A DNA stretch of 64,000 nt from Tetmemena sp. SeJ-2015 (GCA_027382625.1 JAJKFJ010021728.1:1-64000), one strand, 5' to 3'; positions 21,860 through 35,059 are shown, counted from the stretch's first letter. Notes: generated by a model not told the origin, from the sequence alone. Translations and numbers: made by a program.

Positions 21860-22167
21860 TATGATTGAGTTGCACATTTTGCCTGAAATTAGAATCATGA
21901 CTTAAGCTTAGTATTGAGGCATATCTTGAGGTACTTATTGGTTTCCACCAGTCTTTAGAATGCTTTTCTTTGGACGATGATTTTTATACATTAAATAAGT
22001 ATAAAAATGAGTATCTCGAGAGGGAGGGATCTACTAAATTGAAGCAAAAATATTAATAATTGAAGCAGAGTCCAAACTTTAATCAGGGATAATGGTAACT
22101 GGGAATGGGTTGTTTCTAAAAAGAAAATCTTTATTTGGAAAATAATTTACTCTACTAAATGAGTTGA
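21860..22167 (+). CDS. Possible small gene
   Basis: An open stretch reads IEAYLEVLIGFHQSLECFSL, DDDFYTLNKYKNEYLERE and GSTKLKQKYQQLKQSPNF, ending at TGA 22165. The helical, charged composition looks like real coding sequence, but the ATG at 21860 is in another frame, so a join near 21900 would be required. It could equally be part of a larger gene broken by IESs. Low confidence. Confidence 0.3.
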
Positions 22168-22487
22168 GTGATTGCTGCTTTCCTATCTTTAACCCTAATG
22201 ATTTATTTGAGATTATCCTGTATTTCCTTGCATAAACTATGCTACTACTGTTGTTTATTTGAGTTCAAATTTGGGTCCATTTTATAATTTAAAATCTAAA
22301 TTCAAATTATGAAAAGCTACTTTGCCCTTCTATTACTTTTCATTTGGAGAGAATTAATTGCAAATTGTATAATATTAATAAAAATGCAAAGTTAAGACCT
22401 CGAGAACAAAGTCCAATCCTAAATTTACATCAATTGTTTTAATCACAGAGATAGATTAATAATATTTTAAAAGTTTATGTGAGGAAG

Positions 22488-22868
22488 ATGCCCTTCATTA
22501 AGGCAATAATTTTATCAGAGTTGGAGGACGACGTGGAGATCTATCGCTATATCGCAGCCGACCTTGAATTTAAATCAGAGGTCTCAGATAATTTCCTTAA
22601 CGGCCTAAGAGGAGGCATGAACGAACTTTATCTCGACTTCAAGGGGCAGCTCTAAAAGCTCGGTGATTGTGAAAACTTTGAGGTGAGCGTGATGTACGAT
22701 CAGTACTTCGTGCGCAAGCAATAGATTGGCAAAAATATTCTCCTGATCGTAATCGCAGAGACCGAGGGCGGACTAGATCTTGGAGCACTAAACCTAATGT
22801 GCACAGAATTCAAATTGAACTTCAAGAAGGTGGATCTATTTATTGATGACATCCAGGCAAGGATGTGA
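22488..22868 (+). CDS. Small protein of possible roadblock/longin-like fold
   Basis: ATG at 22488, TGA at 22866; 126 residues without any interruption. Reads MPFIKAIILSELEDDVEIYR, DLEFKSEVSDNFLNGLRGGM, EVSVMYDQYFVRKQQIG, KNILLIVIAETEGGLDLGAL and ends LFIDDIQARM. The pattern of a hydrophobic strand, acidic helix, hydrophobic strand (ILLIVIAE) and final amphipathic helix suggests a small longin/roadblock-type fold as in trafficking or Ragulator subunits. This is a fold guess, not a family match. One of the few genes here that needs no IES removal, and relatively GC-rich. Two internal TAG/TAA codons are read as Gln. Confidence 0.6.
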
Positions 22869-23167
22869 ACAAATATAAAGGGAAAAAAGTAGAAAAGCAT
22901 GCCAAAATTATACTGAAAGCTTCATTAAGAGTTATAGCGAAATTATCAATCCATCTAATCTATCTAATTTATTCATCTACTCATCTAAATTTTAATCCAG
23001 TTTTTCGTATGGAGTTAAAAGGAAATGGAGTTAATAATTTAAGATAGAAAATAAAATCCAGGAAAGAGAATATACATATCACAAATTTTCATCTTGAAGC
23101 TTTCTGAACATTAAACTACAAAAGAGGTAAGACTTATCAGGGGTTTATAATTTAGAATTAGAATAGA
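22869..23167. other. Spacer between two plus-strand genes
   Basis: 299 bp of AT-rich DNA with no recognisable feature. Confidence 0.4.
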
Positions 23168-26100
23168 ATGACAGATCTGCTAATTCATCTTGACTAAAAG
23201 ACAAGAGAAATTGAGTAGCTCAAAGCAAGTGAAGCTAAACTTAAGAAGGAATCTTAAGCTGCAAGTAAGAACAATACTGCATTTTGAGACCATAGCATAA
23301 TCTAATTTCAATTTACTTTTAGTGGCTTTTATGAAATAGAAAGTGCCTCTTCCTGATTTGATGGCCAAAATAAACAAAGTTGACAAATTCTTCCCAAAAG
23401 TAAAATTTTTTCTCTACTTGAACACTTGCTTTAATCATTTATTCAGTTAGAGAAATTGCAAGAAGAGTACTTGGACCACAGAGATGCAGTTCTGCATGTA
23501 CGTTCACTGATGCCAAAATTTGCTCAGCACGAAGAAGTTACGACCATGGGCGATCTGATAAAACAAGATGTGATTACCTACGTGGATGAAATGTTCAAGA
23601 AACTGAGGTCTGAGTTCATGATTTAGATTGAAGGTAAAGTCTCTCACACCGAAATGAATAGCAAGATTCAATTTCTCTTGCAGAGGTCAGATTATGATGT
23701 AAGATTAGCAAAGATCCATGATGATTCCTTATTTTAGAGACTTGTGGGTAGAGTTTTGGACTAGGAAGAGGAGCTAAAGCGAGTGAGGGATGTGTTGTAC
23801 GAGGGCTATCGAAAGCAAGCCTCTGTCGAGCTAGATCAAAAGATAGACAGGAATGAAGCCATGGAGTTGTTCTTGTCAAAGTTTGACAAGAAAGATGGGA
23901 GCAAGCATGATGCAGACATTCTCAAACTCAAGAACAACATCAAACAAATAGAAATGGTTATTGTAAGATTAAGACACCCTATTAACAATTGGATTAGAAA
24001 GAGATGCAGAATCAACAATCATTTATTCGCAGTAATTTTCCATTATTTTACAAAAAGTAGAGCCAGAGCCTCTCTAACAGAAAGAATCAATAGTTACTAA
24101 GAGCTCTGGAAATTCCCAATAAGTAAAGACTGCATATCAAATGATTCAGGAGTTGAAAGAGCAGCTCGCAGAACTTAAAAAACATGGTGTACCATCACAG
24201 AGATGAAATAGAAGTGCTGCATGACTCTGTTCGGGAAATCGATGAAAAAGGTGCTCTCTAACTCAGAAAAGATATCTCGAACGCTTAAGGAAGCGGAGGC
24301 TTTGACGTCTAAGATTAAAGACATACTTTCAAAATATGAAAATTTCCTCACTTTCATGGCTACTTATAAGAAGGAGATTGCTGGAATTATTATTAATTTT
24401 CAATTCAATCAATAAATGCTATGAATTCTTAGAAATACATGATTTAATTCTTTGAAGAATTAACTTTTAAATTTCTTTATTTTTTTAAAGTCAAATGATA
24501 GCTTATAAATAAGGATGAATCATATAAATATAGTTTTTTGTGACAAAGTTTAAAATAAAACTCTAATCAATTTATTTTTTGAATAATCATCTAATCAAGG
24601 AAAAACAAATTTAGCAATAATACTAATTTAAAAAAGGACCCCTTAAAAGAAATAAAAAAAAAGTGACTTTGAGCATCGGCTAAATATAAAATAAATAGCG
24701 CGCTGAGCGAGAATGAGAAACTTCACAAGAGAGTTGTTTAGCTTGAGATGGAGCAAGGAGCGATGCTCTAAGATTTCGAGTCGCACAAGATGTTTAAAAA
24801 GAGGCAACTTGACTAACTCAGTAATGATTTTGCTCAAATCAAAGAATTCAAGATTTCCATACAACGGTTCTTTCAATTTAGTGCTTTCTTTTTTGTGTGA
24901 AATCGGAAGTGTGATTATTGCTAAATGAATTCTTAAACTCATAATACGAAACCTTAACTTGTTAATTTGCGAATAACTTACTACCAACTTTAGGGAAGAG
25001 ACCCAACAATAAATAATTGCCATTCTTATAAACATTAAACAAGTGAAAACCAAATTTGAGCAAGTAGATGACTAAATAGAAATCATTAGAGATCCCCTTA
25101 TAAGAGAAATAAGAAACATGCGCAAGGAGAATGAAAGTCTCCTTCATGAGATTAAAAGGACTCAAGTTGACAATAGGCATATCATCAATGACTATTTCCA
25201 CTTGGTTGACGCGAAGTTGAAGCAAGGAGGGGCCACAGAGGAATTGTTCTTGACTTCTCTCCAGCCAAGCAGCAAGCATCATAACCACTCTCAGCTTCAT
25301 TCGCTTAGAGATGACTTTGTAAAGAATACAGCCAGACGCAAGTATCAGAACTTCTTCACTTGCTAATCCTGATCCAATAAGCTTCCAATAGAATAGTGTA
25401 GGACTAAGTGACTAACTTTCATCCTTTATGGCTGGCTAGAAATCGCCCAAAACAGCCATGAGCAGCAGACCTAAGAACTCTAAGTTCAACTTCACAAGCC
25501 ACATAGCACACAAGAGTGAAATCATTTCATTAAGATACTATGTATATTTAAATAGGAGAAGGAAGAACTTCCCCAAGCAAAAGAGCAGGCACGAGCATCA
25601 ACGATTAAAAAGCGTTAATTGCTCAATCGAATAGAAGCAGAGCAGAGGCTTAAAATTATCACAAGCAGGCATAGTCAAAAATAAACTTTGATTTTGAGAT
25701 AGTCCTAGGATTCAACTGACCGCAAAAGCAATTTAATTGACATGAGTGTGATGAGCAGTCTAAACTAAAAGAACTCAGAACTTGCAACTTCAAAGAGAAT
25801 TAATGACCTCAGGATAGAAGACCCTACAACTTCTATCAGAAAAAGGCAGATCAAATCTATGAACCAGACTAGATTCACTAACAGGAAAAGAAGTGGGAGT
25901 CTAAGCTAGTCACAAAACTAAGCCATCAATTCCTCTGTAGCTCAAAATATGACTGGAAATGGAAAAGAGACAAGAAACGTTACTGCTTTTGACAAAAAGC
26001 ATATCAGAAAGTATAAAAATCCTTTTTGTTAATGTGAGAAAGATGACTCAAGAGAAGTACAAAAATTCTCCTATATGATAAGGATAATAGTTTATTTAAA

Positions 26101-27454
26101 TAATCCTGGAGGAGACTTAGACATAAAAAGCTACTCGAAGAGAATAAAGGAGAATAGGACAAACTCATCCCTTCTGAAGATTTAAGACGACTCAAGCTCT
26201 CCCTTCTAAAATTATCAATACGGAGGCGAGGCCACTCATCCCAGCACTGCAGGAGCAGGTTTCATGAATAAAGTTAACAGCTCTAATCCTGAAGGTAAAC
26301 TGTTTTGGCCTTCATCTCAGTACATAACTGGCACAAATACAGGCTCAATGCCTCGCACAGCCCAGCATAACTAGAGAAGAAATATCATGAAAGAATTTCT
26401 TATAAACAAGCAACAATTTTTAACGGTTCTCTATTAGATAGATTTTAAGCAAAAGATTTCCTCAGGAGGAATAGGAAGAGGTGAAATAGTACTCACCTCT
26501 GAAACTCCAGTCACTAAATCAGTGAATATAGCTGGAGCTACTAAGAATCCTATGACTGGAGTAAATATGCAAAAATAAAACTTGAAGGGAGAAGCCGCCT
26601 CTTCTTAAAACTACGACTACATTTGCAAATTCTTAGAGTATTTTTATTAAGTTAATCATTAGTAACTTTGATTTCTCAAGCTAAAATGCGGCAAACAGAA
26701 CTCATGATCTAGCATCTATTTAGTAAAATAGGATTGGGAGCCCCAGCCAAAGATTTTAAAGAGGAATTGCTAATTAGGATTTGGCTGAAAATGACGAGTG
26801 GGCCACCGATTATGTAAACTAAAATGACATAAGCATTGTAAAAGAGGAGATAAGCTTTTTAAATAGCTATAGTCTATTATCTTTATTATAAACGTGTCTG
26901 GTGGGGGCACTATGAGTTCTGCCACCCATTCAAAGCCTTTAAACTAAAGGAACTTGAATAACAAGAAAATTAAAACGCAGGCTCTTGCAAATTCAGGGTA
27001 GATAGTAGCTGCTTCAAAAAATAGAAAGATAAGTTTTAGCAACCAAAATTTAGCAAGATTTATATTCTTCCTTTTAAAAATTATTATAGAAAATTCAATA
27101 GAAGAGTATAATCCTAGAATTCATGATCGTGATCTTGAGGATAGCGTGTCAGAGGTTGAAAATGATGACCTTAGTCCTGTGAGCGAGTAATTGAACTTCA
27201 ATTAAGGAAACAGAGATGGATCCGGGAAAAGACAAGAACAGGAGAGAGAGAAATTTGTGAGTACTCTCAAAAAGATGAGGCACCATAGGAACTAGTCAGA
27301 CGTGAGTGGAGTAATTTCCAACTAGTTGAAATAAGTATCGCCTAAGAAATATAAAGGACCTGCTTTTGAATGTAAGAATCGCTTGAAAGTTTATATTTAC
27401 TTTATAGAATATGAACTTAAAAGGTTTGGACACTTATTCTCAAAAGATCAGTGA
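23168..27454 (+). CDS. Large coiled-coil and Ser/Asn-rich protein
   Basis: ATG at 23168 (MTDLLIHLDQKTREIEQLKA); TGA at 27452 after a frame-checked intron (QYELKRFGHLFSKDQ). The N-terminal third is coiled coil: LEKLQEEYLDHRDAVLHV, KQDVITYVDEMFKKLRSE, ASVELDQKIDRNEAMEL, MIQELKEQLAELKKHGV, KAEKISRTLKEAEALTSK-like blocks, SENEKLHKRVVQLEMEQG. The rest is basic and Ser/Asn/Gln-rich (MSSRPKNSKFNFTSHIAH, HQRLKSVNCSIEQKQS). Nothing catalytic seen. An AT-rich block at about 24420-24680 without coding character is probably a larger IES or intron. That this is one gene and not two is inferred from the lack of a TGA plus start in a consistent frame between the halves. Confidence 0.5.
24420..24680 (+). other. 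AT-rich non-coding block inside the coiled-coil gene
   Basis: About 260 bp of very AT-rich DNA with stops in all frames between two coiled-coil coding pieces. Likely a germline-limited insert; no clear pointer pair identified. Confidence 0.4.
27372..27407 (+). other. 36-nt intron
   Basis: Starts GTAAGAATCG, ends CTTTATAG. Joins KYKGPAFE to QYELKRFGHLF just before the terminal TGA. Confidence 0.7.
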
Positions 27455-27772
27455 GAATTTAACATTGAAGACTCTTATAGGGACTCTTATACTCGAATTT
27501 AAAAGAAGAAAAATAATATATCTTAAATATAAAGTGATGAGCTAGTATCTTAACTTAAAACTATTCTTTAATATGGAATACTGCTTAAAGTATTAAATTT
27601 AATCAATAAATTACAATCTACTGATAAATATTTGCCTAAATCATTACAAAAAACTCGGATTTAAGATAACATATTCTAAGATCTTCTCAAACCTCATTAA
27701 TCTTAAAAATAACAATTTATTTCATTTCCTCACTAAGAAAAGTCGAAATGCTTTACTCTCGATTTGATCTCG

Positions 27773-29690
27773 TCATTCTTAGTAGAGATACTTTAGAACT
27801 TAGAAGCGATGGCATGAGGACTGATGAGTTATTTGGTGTTAGTCAAGCTACTAATTCCATTCAAGTTACTTATGAAATATTAGATCATAAATTTAAATAC
27901 TTGTGTTATTGAGATTGATTTGCAAGTCACTAGTGTTAGTATTCACTGTATTATGCTTTGAAGAGTTTTAGCCTGCAACTCTGCCTCCTATAATGCCGGT
28001 TTCCTCTCCACTTTTAAGTCGTCCGCTTCCTCCTAACTCGATACCTAATCCTGCCATTCCCATTCTTGGATTATGAATTGAATGATTGTTGTGGGATATC
28101 TACTTGTAAGAAAGATGAGTTTGATTATTCAGCATCATGCTCGTGCTAGCATTGTTCTCAGATAGCTTCGATTCTTCCAGTCCAGCATTTTGTGTACGAA
28201 TTGATCTCTCCAATAAGATGTTGTTTGGTGGTGTCTGCATACCGATCATATCAAATAAAAGCATTGAATACTCTTAGATCGATAATTTGTTCCTCCAAGT
28301 ATTTAATTCATTACTAATTAGACTAAAGTTTTACTCTTAAATTTTCCTAGAGTCCTTGATAAGCCCCTGAGTGTGAGTGTTATTGAGCTAAGGATTTCTC
28401 TGCTTTTTCTGTATGTTGACGTCCGTGGTGTTGCCTGCATTTTGAGGTTCAGTTTCATTCGTGAAAGTAGAACCGAAAGCGATGCGTTAGAAATTTTCAA
28501 AACCCACAACTACTACAGTTACATTGTCAAGAGTTCGTCTCAGGAGTGCGTTTTTAATTATGTACTCTACTCCAAGTCCTGCTTACTAATGCACGTTTGA
28601 TGACTTCACATAAAAGAAAGCAAAGGTTATATTACAAATACATCTCTGACGCTGTTCCAAACACATTCAATGCTTCTTGATTTGATAGCTTGTCAAATAT
28701 TCCATCGCCTGAGAAAAATTAAGAACATCATCTCTAAGCTTATAACAGTCATCAAAATTCAATGTAAAATTATTCAGAACTTGTATTTTATATTATACTA
28801 GCAATTACGATGAAGTCATGCTCATCAGTTATCCTGAAAGACTTTATCTCAGGAATTGCTACAACAACATTAGGGTTTCCTCCTCTTTTTTCAATTTTAG
28901 CCTCTATATCCCCAAATGTTCTGCACACAGACAGCCTACCAGGAAGTACTCTCTAAGGCCCTATGATCATCTCCTTCTTTCCATTATTTGCATCACCACT
29001 CGATCCAGGTAGACTCGTCGCAGTTCTATAAGCATCAAAACTAATAAGAGCACTTACTGATATATCTACCCTCCAGCTTCTATGATTCTTTTCCTTTCGT
29101 TTTCATCGCTTGGCTTGTGATCTCTGCTAAGGGGGTAAATTTTCTAACCCCCAGTCCCTGAAAGTAAAGCACGAGAGTCTCCAACATTTGCTGCAAAACA
29201 CACATCTCCAATAATGAGAATAGTAATTGCACATGAACCAGATTTATCTATGACTTCATCTGTCTCTGGATTGTAGTTTAACTCTATGAATTTCTTTTCA
29301 GCCTTTGCAAAGCCATTTCTAATAGCCTCCTTTGGATTCCAAGGAAAAGAGGGCTCCTTAATACAAATTGATGAAGATTGTCCCTAAGAAAGTTAAATTC
29401 TAAAAGTAAAACAAGGGAAGGATAATAAAGTCAGCACATCCAGAGCCTCCATGTCCATCATAAATTCCGAAGAAAGAGCATTTAGGCCATTCTTCATTTG
29501 CTCTGTTAGCAGGTTTCAAAATATTGAGAATGATAGAGACTCTATCCTCGTTGTAAGTTCTAATTATACCTTAGTTTGTATTCGCAGCATATGCCACAAC
29601 AACGCCATTTCTTTTAACAGAGCATTTAGTTGGTTCATGATTAGGAATTATGATTTTATGAGCTGGTTGAAGTGGATACTCGGCCATCAT
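27773..29690 (-). CDS. PP2C-type protein phosphatase, catalytic part
   Basis: The conserved PP2C order is clear on the minus strand: VAYAANTNQGIIRTYNEDRV (first metal Asp after RTYNED), KCSFFGIYDGHGGSGCADFL (DGHGG), IDKSGSCAITILIIGDVCFA, ANVGDSRALLS, YPLSRDHKPSDENERKRI, GRLSVCRTFGDIEAK, PEIKSFRITDEHDFIVIASD, GIFDKLSNQEAL and LDNVTVVVVGFENF. These supply the metal-binding Asp residues for Ser/Thr dephosphorylation. A Gln/Asn-rich C-terminal tail follows to TGA 27775-27773. A 90-nt intron (28709-28798) and an AAAGT-flanked insert (29394-29431) interrupt it. A one-base frame slip after DNLHQFV is needed to reach IKEPSFPWNPKEAI. The ATG pair at 29690 could be the start, but the frame stays open upstream (next entry). 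Confidence 0.85.
28709..28798 (-). other. 90-nt intron in PP2C gene
   Basis: Coding strand starts GTATAATATAAAATAC and ends TTTTTCTCAG. Joins DFIVIA to SDGIFDKLSNQEAL, restoring the conserved SDG(I/L)xD motif of PP2C. Confidence 0.8.
29394..29431 (-). other. IES in PP2C gene, pointer ACTTT (AAAGT on +), 38 bp
   Basis: AAAGT at 29389-29393 and 29427-29431. Removal joins GSGCADF to LRDNLHQFV, exactly the residues expected after DGHGG in PP2C enzymes. Confidence 0.7.
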
Positions 29691-29699
29691 TTAAAATTG

Positions 29700-32600
29700 C
29701 TGCTAGACACTTTTTGGACTTAAAAATATGAAAGAGATGAAAACTCTCTAAATCTTATATTAATTTTGACTCTGCTTTTAGTTCGTAATAGATTTCTCAT
29801 CTGAGGATGCACTGAGATTATTCAATGCTCTGCTACTCATGTCAAGTGCTTTAGGCGTAGTAAGTTATGAAACCTGAAGGGAGCCGCTTTATTTGGCACC
29901 TGCATTCCCTCCATTTGCCAATAGATTTTTGATAGGTCTCTTTTCACTCCTTGTGGAAATGCTTGTGTCATTAAGCCCACTTATGTTGTTTAAGTTATTC
30001 TCTGTCTTTTAATTCGAGGTAGAGAGAGAAGTTCTCATATTTGATTATATGCACATATGTATAATCATAAGATTGATGATAAGTTGCTTCTATGTTGCTT
30101 GACTAGCGATGCTTATTTAAGATTTCTTCGGGTATCTCTATCTAGAGGCTCTTCACCCCTTTCATCATAGCATTGCTTTTCTTATTAGCTAATGCAACTG
30201 AACTCAAACTACTATTGTTTAGCTAACTGTAGTTCGCTCCTCCACTATGAAGGCTACTTATAGAATCATATTTTAAATTGTTATAAAAGTATGTTATAAC
30301 ATTATCAATAGAATTTAGTAGTCCTTAGTTTTAAGTTTGAGATCCAGGCCTGCTGGTTATGCTTTCATGACTATTTGTCAAAGCTTAGTGCCCAGCCAGA
30401 TTACTAGATTATTCCAAAATAGTAGAAAGAATTAATTAAAGGAAATAAATAATCTTGGCAATAAGCTTGTAAAGTAGTAGTATTGTTGATTGTGAAATTC
30501 AATGAGGCATTTTGACTAGAGATCTTAGAGCTGCTGTCAAGAAGCTTCGACTGATTATTAGACTCAGTCCCTCCAACTCCTCCTGTTTTTGCTTTTAACC
30601 CGAACGTAGTATTGTTATGAGAAATTAATTTATATATAAAAAGGGAACTATTCTGAGAAGAGGTTGATGAGGGTGCTTATTTCTTTATAATATGGCTTCG
30701 TGGCTGTTTACCATGACTACTAGATTATATCGAGCTTTGGTATTTATTGATCGCAGTTGTGGAGGGCTTCTTCCCACTTGGTGAAGAGTGGGAATTTTTA
30801 ATGTTAGGAGGCGCAGATCCTTAGTTATCTATTGAGATAATTACAACTTCAAATTTAAAATTAAAGTTATTCTACTAGATGCTGAGATTTTATGAGTTAT
30901 TCTGAGTTATGTTATTGGTGTTATTTTACGAGTTAAAATTGAAAACTGGGTTTACTTTTCCTTGTGACTTTGAGGAATTTTGCTAACTAAGATAAGATGT
31001 GATCTTTTAAATTAAACGATATACAAGATATTTTTGAATTTTGAATCATGTTCTGCTGGTTAGATGCCTTCTTAATATGCCTGGAGGAGGGAAGAGGGTT
31101 GAGTTTTCATTGATTGTGTTAAGGGCTTAATTTTAAAGAGCGCCAATCTATGCACCATTTGCGACAGCCGGTTATTGCTACTATTATTCTTGGGAAGATT
31201 TTTGCTTTGCGAAAATATTGGGCCTCATCGCCCTACTGAGAGCATTCCCTGTTGGAGATTGATAAGCACTTTAGGATTTGTGTTATTCAAACTTTATTGC
31301 GTGCGGAAGGCCATTCAACCCAAAAGTTTGCGTGTTATTAAAATTGCCGGGACTCATTCCACTCATGGACCCAAAGCCCCCAGAAGTAAGTTTAGTTTGC
31401 TATTTCTTCCCTCCTGAAGAAGAGTGCTTCTAAAGGAGGAGGGTGTTATTTAGTGAGCTCACTCCTTTCTCAAAAGTAGTGCTTATATTTTGCAAGCTTG
31501 AATTAGGCAAGCCATCCTGAGAACTATTGAGGTTGATTTTTTCATGTTGGCTCAAGTTAACCTTCCCTCTAGTAGATTTTACATACTGAAATATATTTTA
31601 CCTTTTGACTATAGTTGATCTTGGATTATCGAAGGACAAAGTGTTTAAACTACTCCTTTGAACCCTCCATTCAATTTATCCTCATCTTTTTATTTAAAAT
31701 TCTTAATCATTTATAAAAAAACTACATCTAGTTGAATTCTCTTCTCGCTTCCTTTCTTACTAGGATAAGTATAAAATACATCTATAAAATTTAGATGTGA
31801 TGGGGGATTTGGTTAAGACGAGCCTAAAAATGTAATTTATTCATAAAATCTTACCCATGAGAATTTTATGCTAGCCCGATAGTGGAATAGTATTTGCGAC
31901 TGTGTTTTATTAGGCACTTCCTTTTTTCTGATGGAAGATAGTAAACCAGCTCTGCAAATTTATATGATTGAAAGTAAAGTAACTAGAGGTTTACCACTTT
32001 CTGAAAATATGTCGTTTTCAGTACAACTTTAAGGGGGTGACTGAGTGGACTGAATTCTTTTTAAATTATAGGGAGGAGAATTGGCTTTGCTATTCACCTT
32101 CTCATCCATCTCTAGTTGTTACAATTTGGTGGTTGAATCTTCCTCCCCCATGCAGTCCTGTATTACTTCATCCTAGTCTCCTTCATTGCAAATACTGCTA
32201 ATGAAAAGTAGACAAAGCAAAATAGCCATAATTTTATAACTAAAATGAGATTACTGCCTGCGCTTACTAGCTTCTTACTTTTCGATTTTGCTTTTCTGTT
32301 ATTTGGAGAAGCGCCACTTCCCCCAGCGCTCGAGCCTACTGCACTAGCACTAAATCCTCCAATAATAGCCTAATTGGTGGTTGGTTTTATCGGACTATTG
32401 AACATACCCTCAGGAATAGGCACGCCTCTTGGTCCTTTGCTTCTCAGTTTTGTGGATGATGTGGGGCTCCTTGAATCACTTACTTACTGTAAAATTTCTT
32501 AAAAGAGAGCACATAAAAGATGTTAAGATATGAATTTGTCCTTTAGCAGCGCTTAATAGCAAAGAGTTGTTCCTTGAGTGAGAAGAAGATGAAGGAGTAG

Positions 32601-33537
32601 GGCTTTGCTTATCGTTAGTTTGACTTATGGACTGTAAATTTTTCTTACTAGCTCCTTTGACCGCTTTCTTCAAAGAAGACTGGAGCATACTGTCAATCTG
32701 GGAATGGGAAGTGTTATTGAAGTTACTTACGCCCCCACTGCCCTGCAAGGACGAGCTCTAATTGTTCTGCTCTCCTGAATTCTGTAAGTGGCTACTATTG
32801 AAATACGAAGGACTATTCTTTGAGCTCAAACTTCCTATCAACGATATGCTTTAAACTTAAAACATTGTTTTAAGAGATAAAAGAAATTTGTATTTAGCTA
32901 GCGACCTAACCGCCCGGGAGTTGTGCGCCGGATTATTGGCCGGTACTAGCTGCGTTTAATTGACTAGCAGCCTGCGTGTATTGCAAGCTACTCACAGGCG
33001 TCATCAAATTGATATGATTTATGCTTTACACTGGAACTCCTGCATTTCCACTCTGCTTCTACAGTTGAGGATTCAGCTAAGTGTAATTAATTTATTCCCA
33101 AATTAAGTAATAATTTAATATGCCAGTGTTGTTGAGTGAAGAAATGGAGTTTAGATTTAGGTTGATTGAGTGCACATTAGAATTATTGCTGTTCGCTAAC
33201 TAGGAATTCATTTACAAGTTGCTGGCCCACTAGCCATTTTTACTTGGTGAGATATTAACCAGCTAAAAAAAATGGTATTATAACTTATTTATAGATAAGA
33301 GGCTTGAGGTGAGGTGGCAACCTCTGAGTTCTAAGTGCTTCGATGTGATCTCTCTGCAGGGACTGCTAGCTTGAAGAATTTGATGTTATAGAAGGGGAAA
33401 TAGAAAAACTAAATGAGAGTAGAAATATTGAGGTCTGAGGCAGATGTGTTGCTGTTATTAAGATGATTTTTTACGCTCGGCGATTTACCCACTCGTTAAA
33501 GCAGGCCTGAGCTCTAAGCCATTTGAGAATTTATCAT
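29700..33537 (-). CDS. Ser/Asn/Gln-rich region, probably N-terminus of the PP2C protein
   Basis: ATG at 33537 (MINSQMAQSSGLLQRVGKS) has an in-frame TGA just upstream. Coding-like low-complexity blocks run down to 29760: HLNNSNTSASDLNIST, SSLKKAVKGASKKNLQSI, SPTPSSSSHSRNNSLLL, SEKRPIKNLLANGGN, MSSRALNNLSASSDE, then SITNQKQSQNQ. From there the frame is open through the PP2C ATG at 29690, with no TGA. I therefore favour one gene encoding a long disordered N-terminus fused to PP2C; a separate gene ending in an unresolved join is the alternative. Many frame breaks over this 3.8 kb were not resolved. Confidence 0.45.
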
Positions 33538-33809
33538 TTCAATTAAATCTCAAGAACTAGAATTATAAAGAATTAAATTCAATTAAAAAAGATCACATCA
33601 ACTTACTTACTCGCACTCAGTCTTACATTTAGACTAAATGTTAAAGTTAAACAGTATCATCAACTTTTGGTGTCACAAATAAAAAAAGTACAAGGGAACA
33701 ATTAAAATCATGAAATATATTGATACTCTACTGCTCTATCCTATATTTCTTCTATCTTTTGCTGTATAATTGGATTATAAAATTGCTTGCTTAACAATCA
33801 CGACTCAAA

Positions 33810-34672
33810 TCATTAGGCAGATCTCTTGTTAAAGCTTTCTAAAGCGTTGCAAGCGCTTTTGATCTTGAAAAGAAGATGAGTCAGCTCTTCATGGTCACAT
33901 TCAAACTAAATTTTCCTTAGTCTTAGGTAGTCACGCTTAGAAGACCACTGAGTCTCCTCTACGCTCCTCCTTTTACGAAATCACCTTGTGCCAACACTAT
34001 CATCGTTATCAAGAAGCGAGGAGTAAACAACTTGTTTAAGTTCTTACTGCTCACTATATTAATCTATGTATAATAATTCTCAGTTGGTATAGGATTTTCC
34101 ACTCAATGTCAACTAAGCGAGAGTTTGTGACTATGAGGCTATCATCCTGCAGAGCAAGGTTAAGTGGAAACTTCTTTGAATACTGTTGAGTCATGCTTGC
34201 CTGCTCATCATCATACACGTTAGCCATCTGCTCAATTCTTTTCAGATAAGCATTCTAGAAGATCTTTTGCATGTCTGCTGCTCTTGCTCGAAGTCCCAGC
34301 TCTTCTATTATATGAGAGGAGCAAACGATATAAAATTTATAACTAATGAGAGAATTCCTCTTGTCCTTTGAGATTAACGCGGAAGATACTTGTGCAAATT
34401 ACGAGAGCTACGTTGTAAAGAGAGTTCAATGCATCAGCGTTTTAGTTATTTGGATCAGCTAGAGTAACTTATTTCAATTATGAAACATTAAATGAAGAAA
34501 TTAGAGTCTTGATGAGATGGAAGGCATCAGACTTTGCCCCTGAAGAGAGAATAAGGTGGAATGCATCTTCAAAGATGAGAGGTGCATTCTGCATAAATAG
34601 CTCTTAGTTTTGGCCGATTTACTCTCTGAGAGTTCTGATCTCTGATTTATCGAGTTCAAGAATGGAATCCAT
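33810..34672 (-). CDS. COMM domain-containing protein
   Basis: ATG at 34672 (MDSILELDKSEIRTLREQIG), TGA at 33812-33810. N-terminal helices (APLIFEDAFHLILSSGAK, NADALNSLYNVALVICTSIF) are followed by QQYSKKFPLNLALQDDSLIV, the COMM signature stretch LVDIEWKILYQL, then a beta-strand part (VEETQWSSKRDYLRLRKI, FECDHEELTHLLFKIKSACN) and the end ALESFNKRSAQ. COMM domains assemble into the Commander complex that recycles endosomal cargo. The Trp in the LxDxxWxI-like motif and the C-terminal EExxxLxxKxK pattern fit. Frame breaks at about 34070-34120, 34250 and 34460-34500 mark unresolved inserts. Length after removal, near 200 residues, is normal for the family. Confidence 0.75.
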
Positions 34673-35059
34673 TATTTAATTTATTATATCAATTTATTAA
34701 TTTTAATGAGATTGCTTCTCCTTGTAGAATTTTATCTTTATGATCAAAATATTAAGGTCTCCTTTATAATCTATCTGCTCTCTCGCTTTCGATAGAGGCG
34801 ACTCTTCTAATTATTAAATAGTGATAGATTCTCTATTAAAAAAGCAGAGTGGATTTTGAAAGTTTATATAATTAGTACTTGCACTTTTGATAGGTATTCC
34901 TCGATTATTCCAATTTTAAGTCTTTGAAAGCAGCTTATAGTTATTGCAAGAATCTCCAAATAATGTTTTGGTAAAATAAATTATCTTATTCAAAATGTAT
35001 TTTGTGGATATTAGTATTATTATTTTGATTTGAAGTGGAAATTACAAAAACAAACATGA
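34673..35059. other. AT-rich spacer
   Basis: About 390 bp upstream of the COMM gene. The minus strand is open here, but the composition is AT-rich and the translation is not convincing. Confidence 0.35.

Noticed and set aside
24643..25053. 136-residue minus-strand ORF.
   Set aside because: It is the shadow of plus-strand coiled-coil coding sequence and has no coherent protein character.
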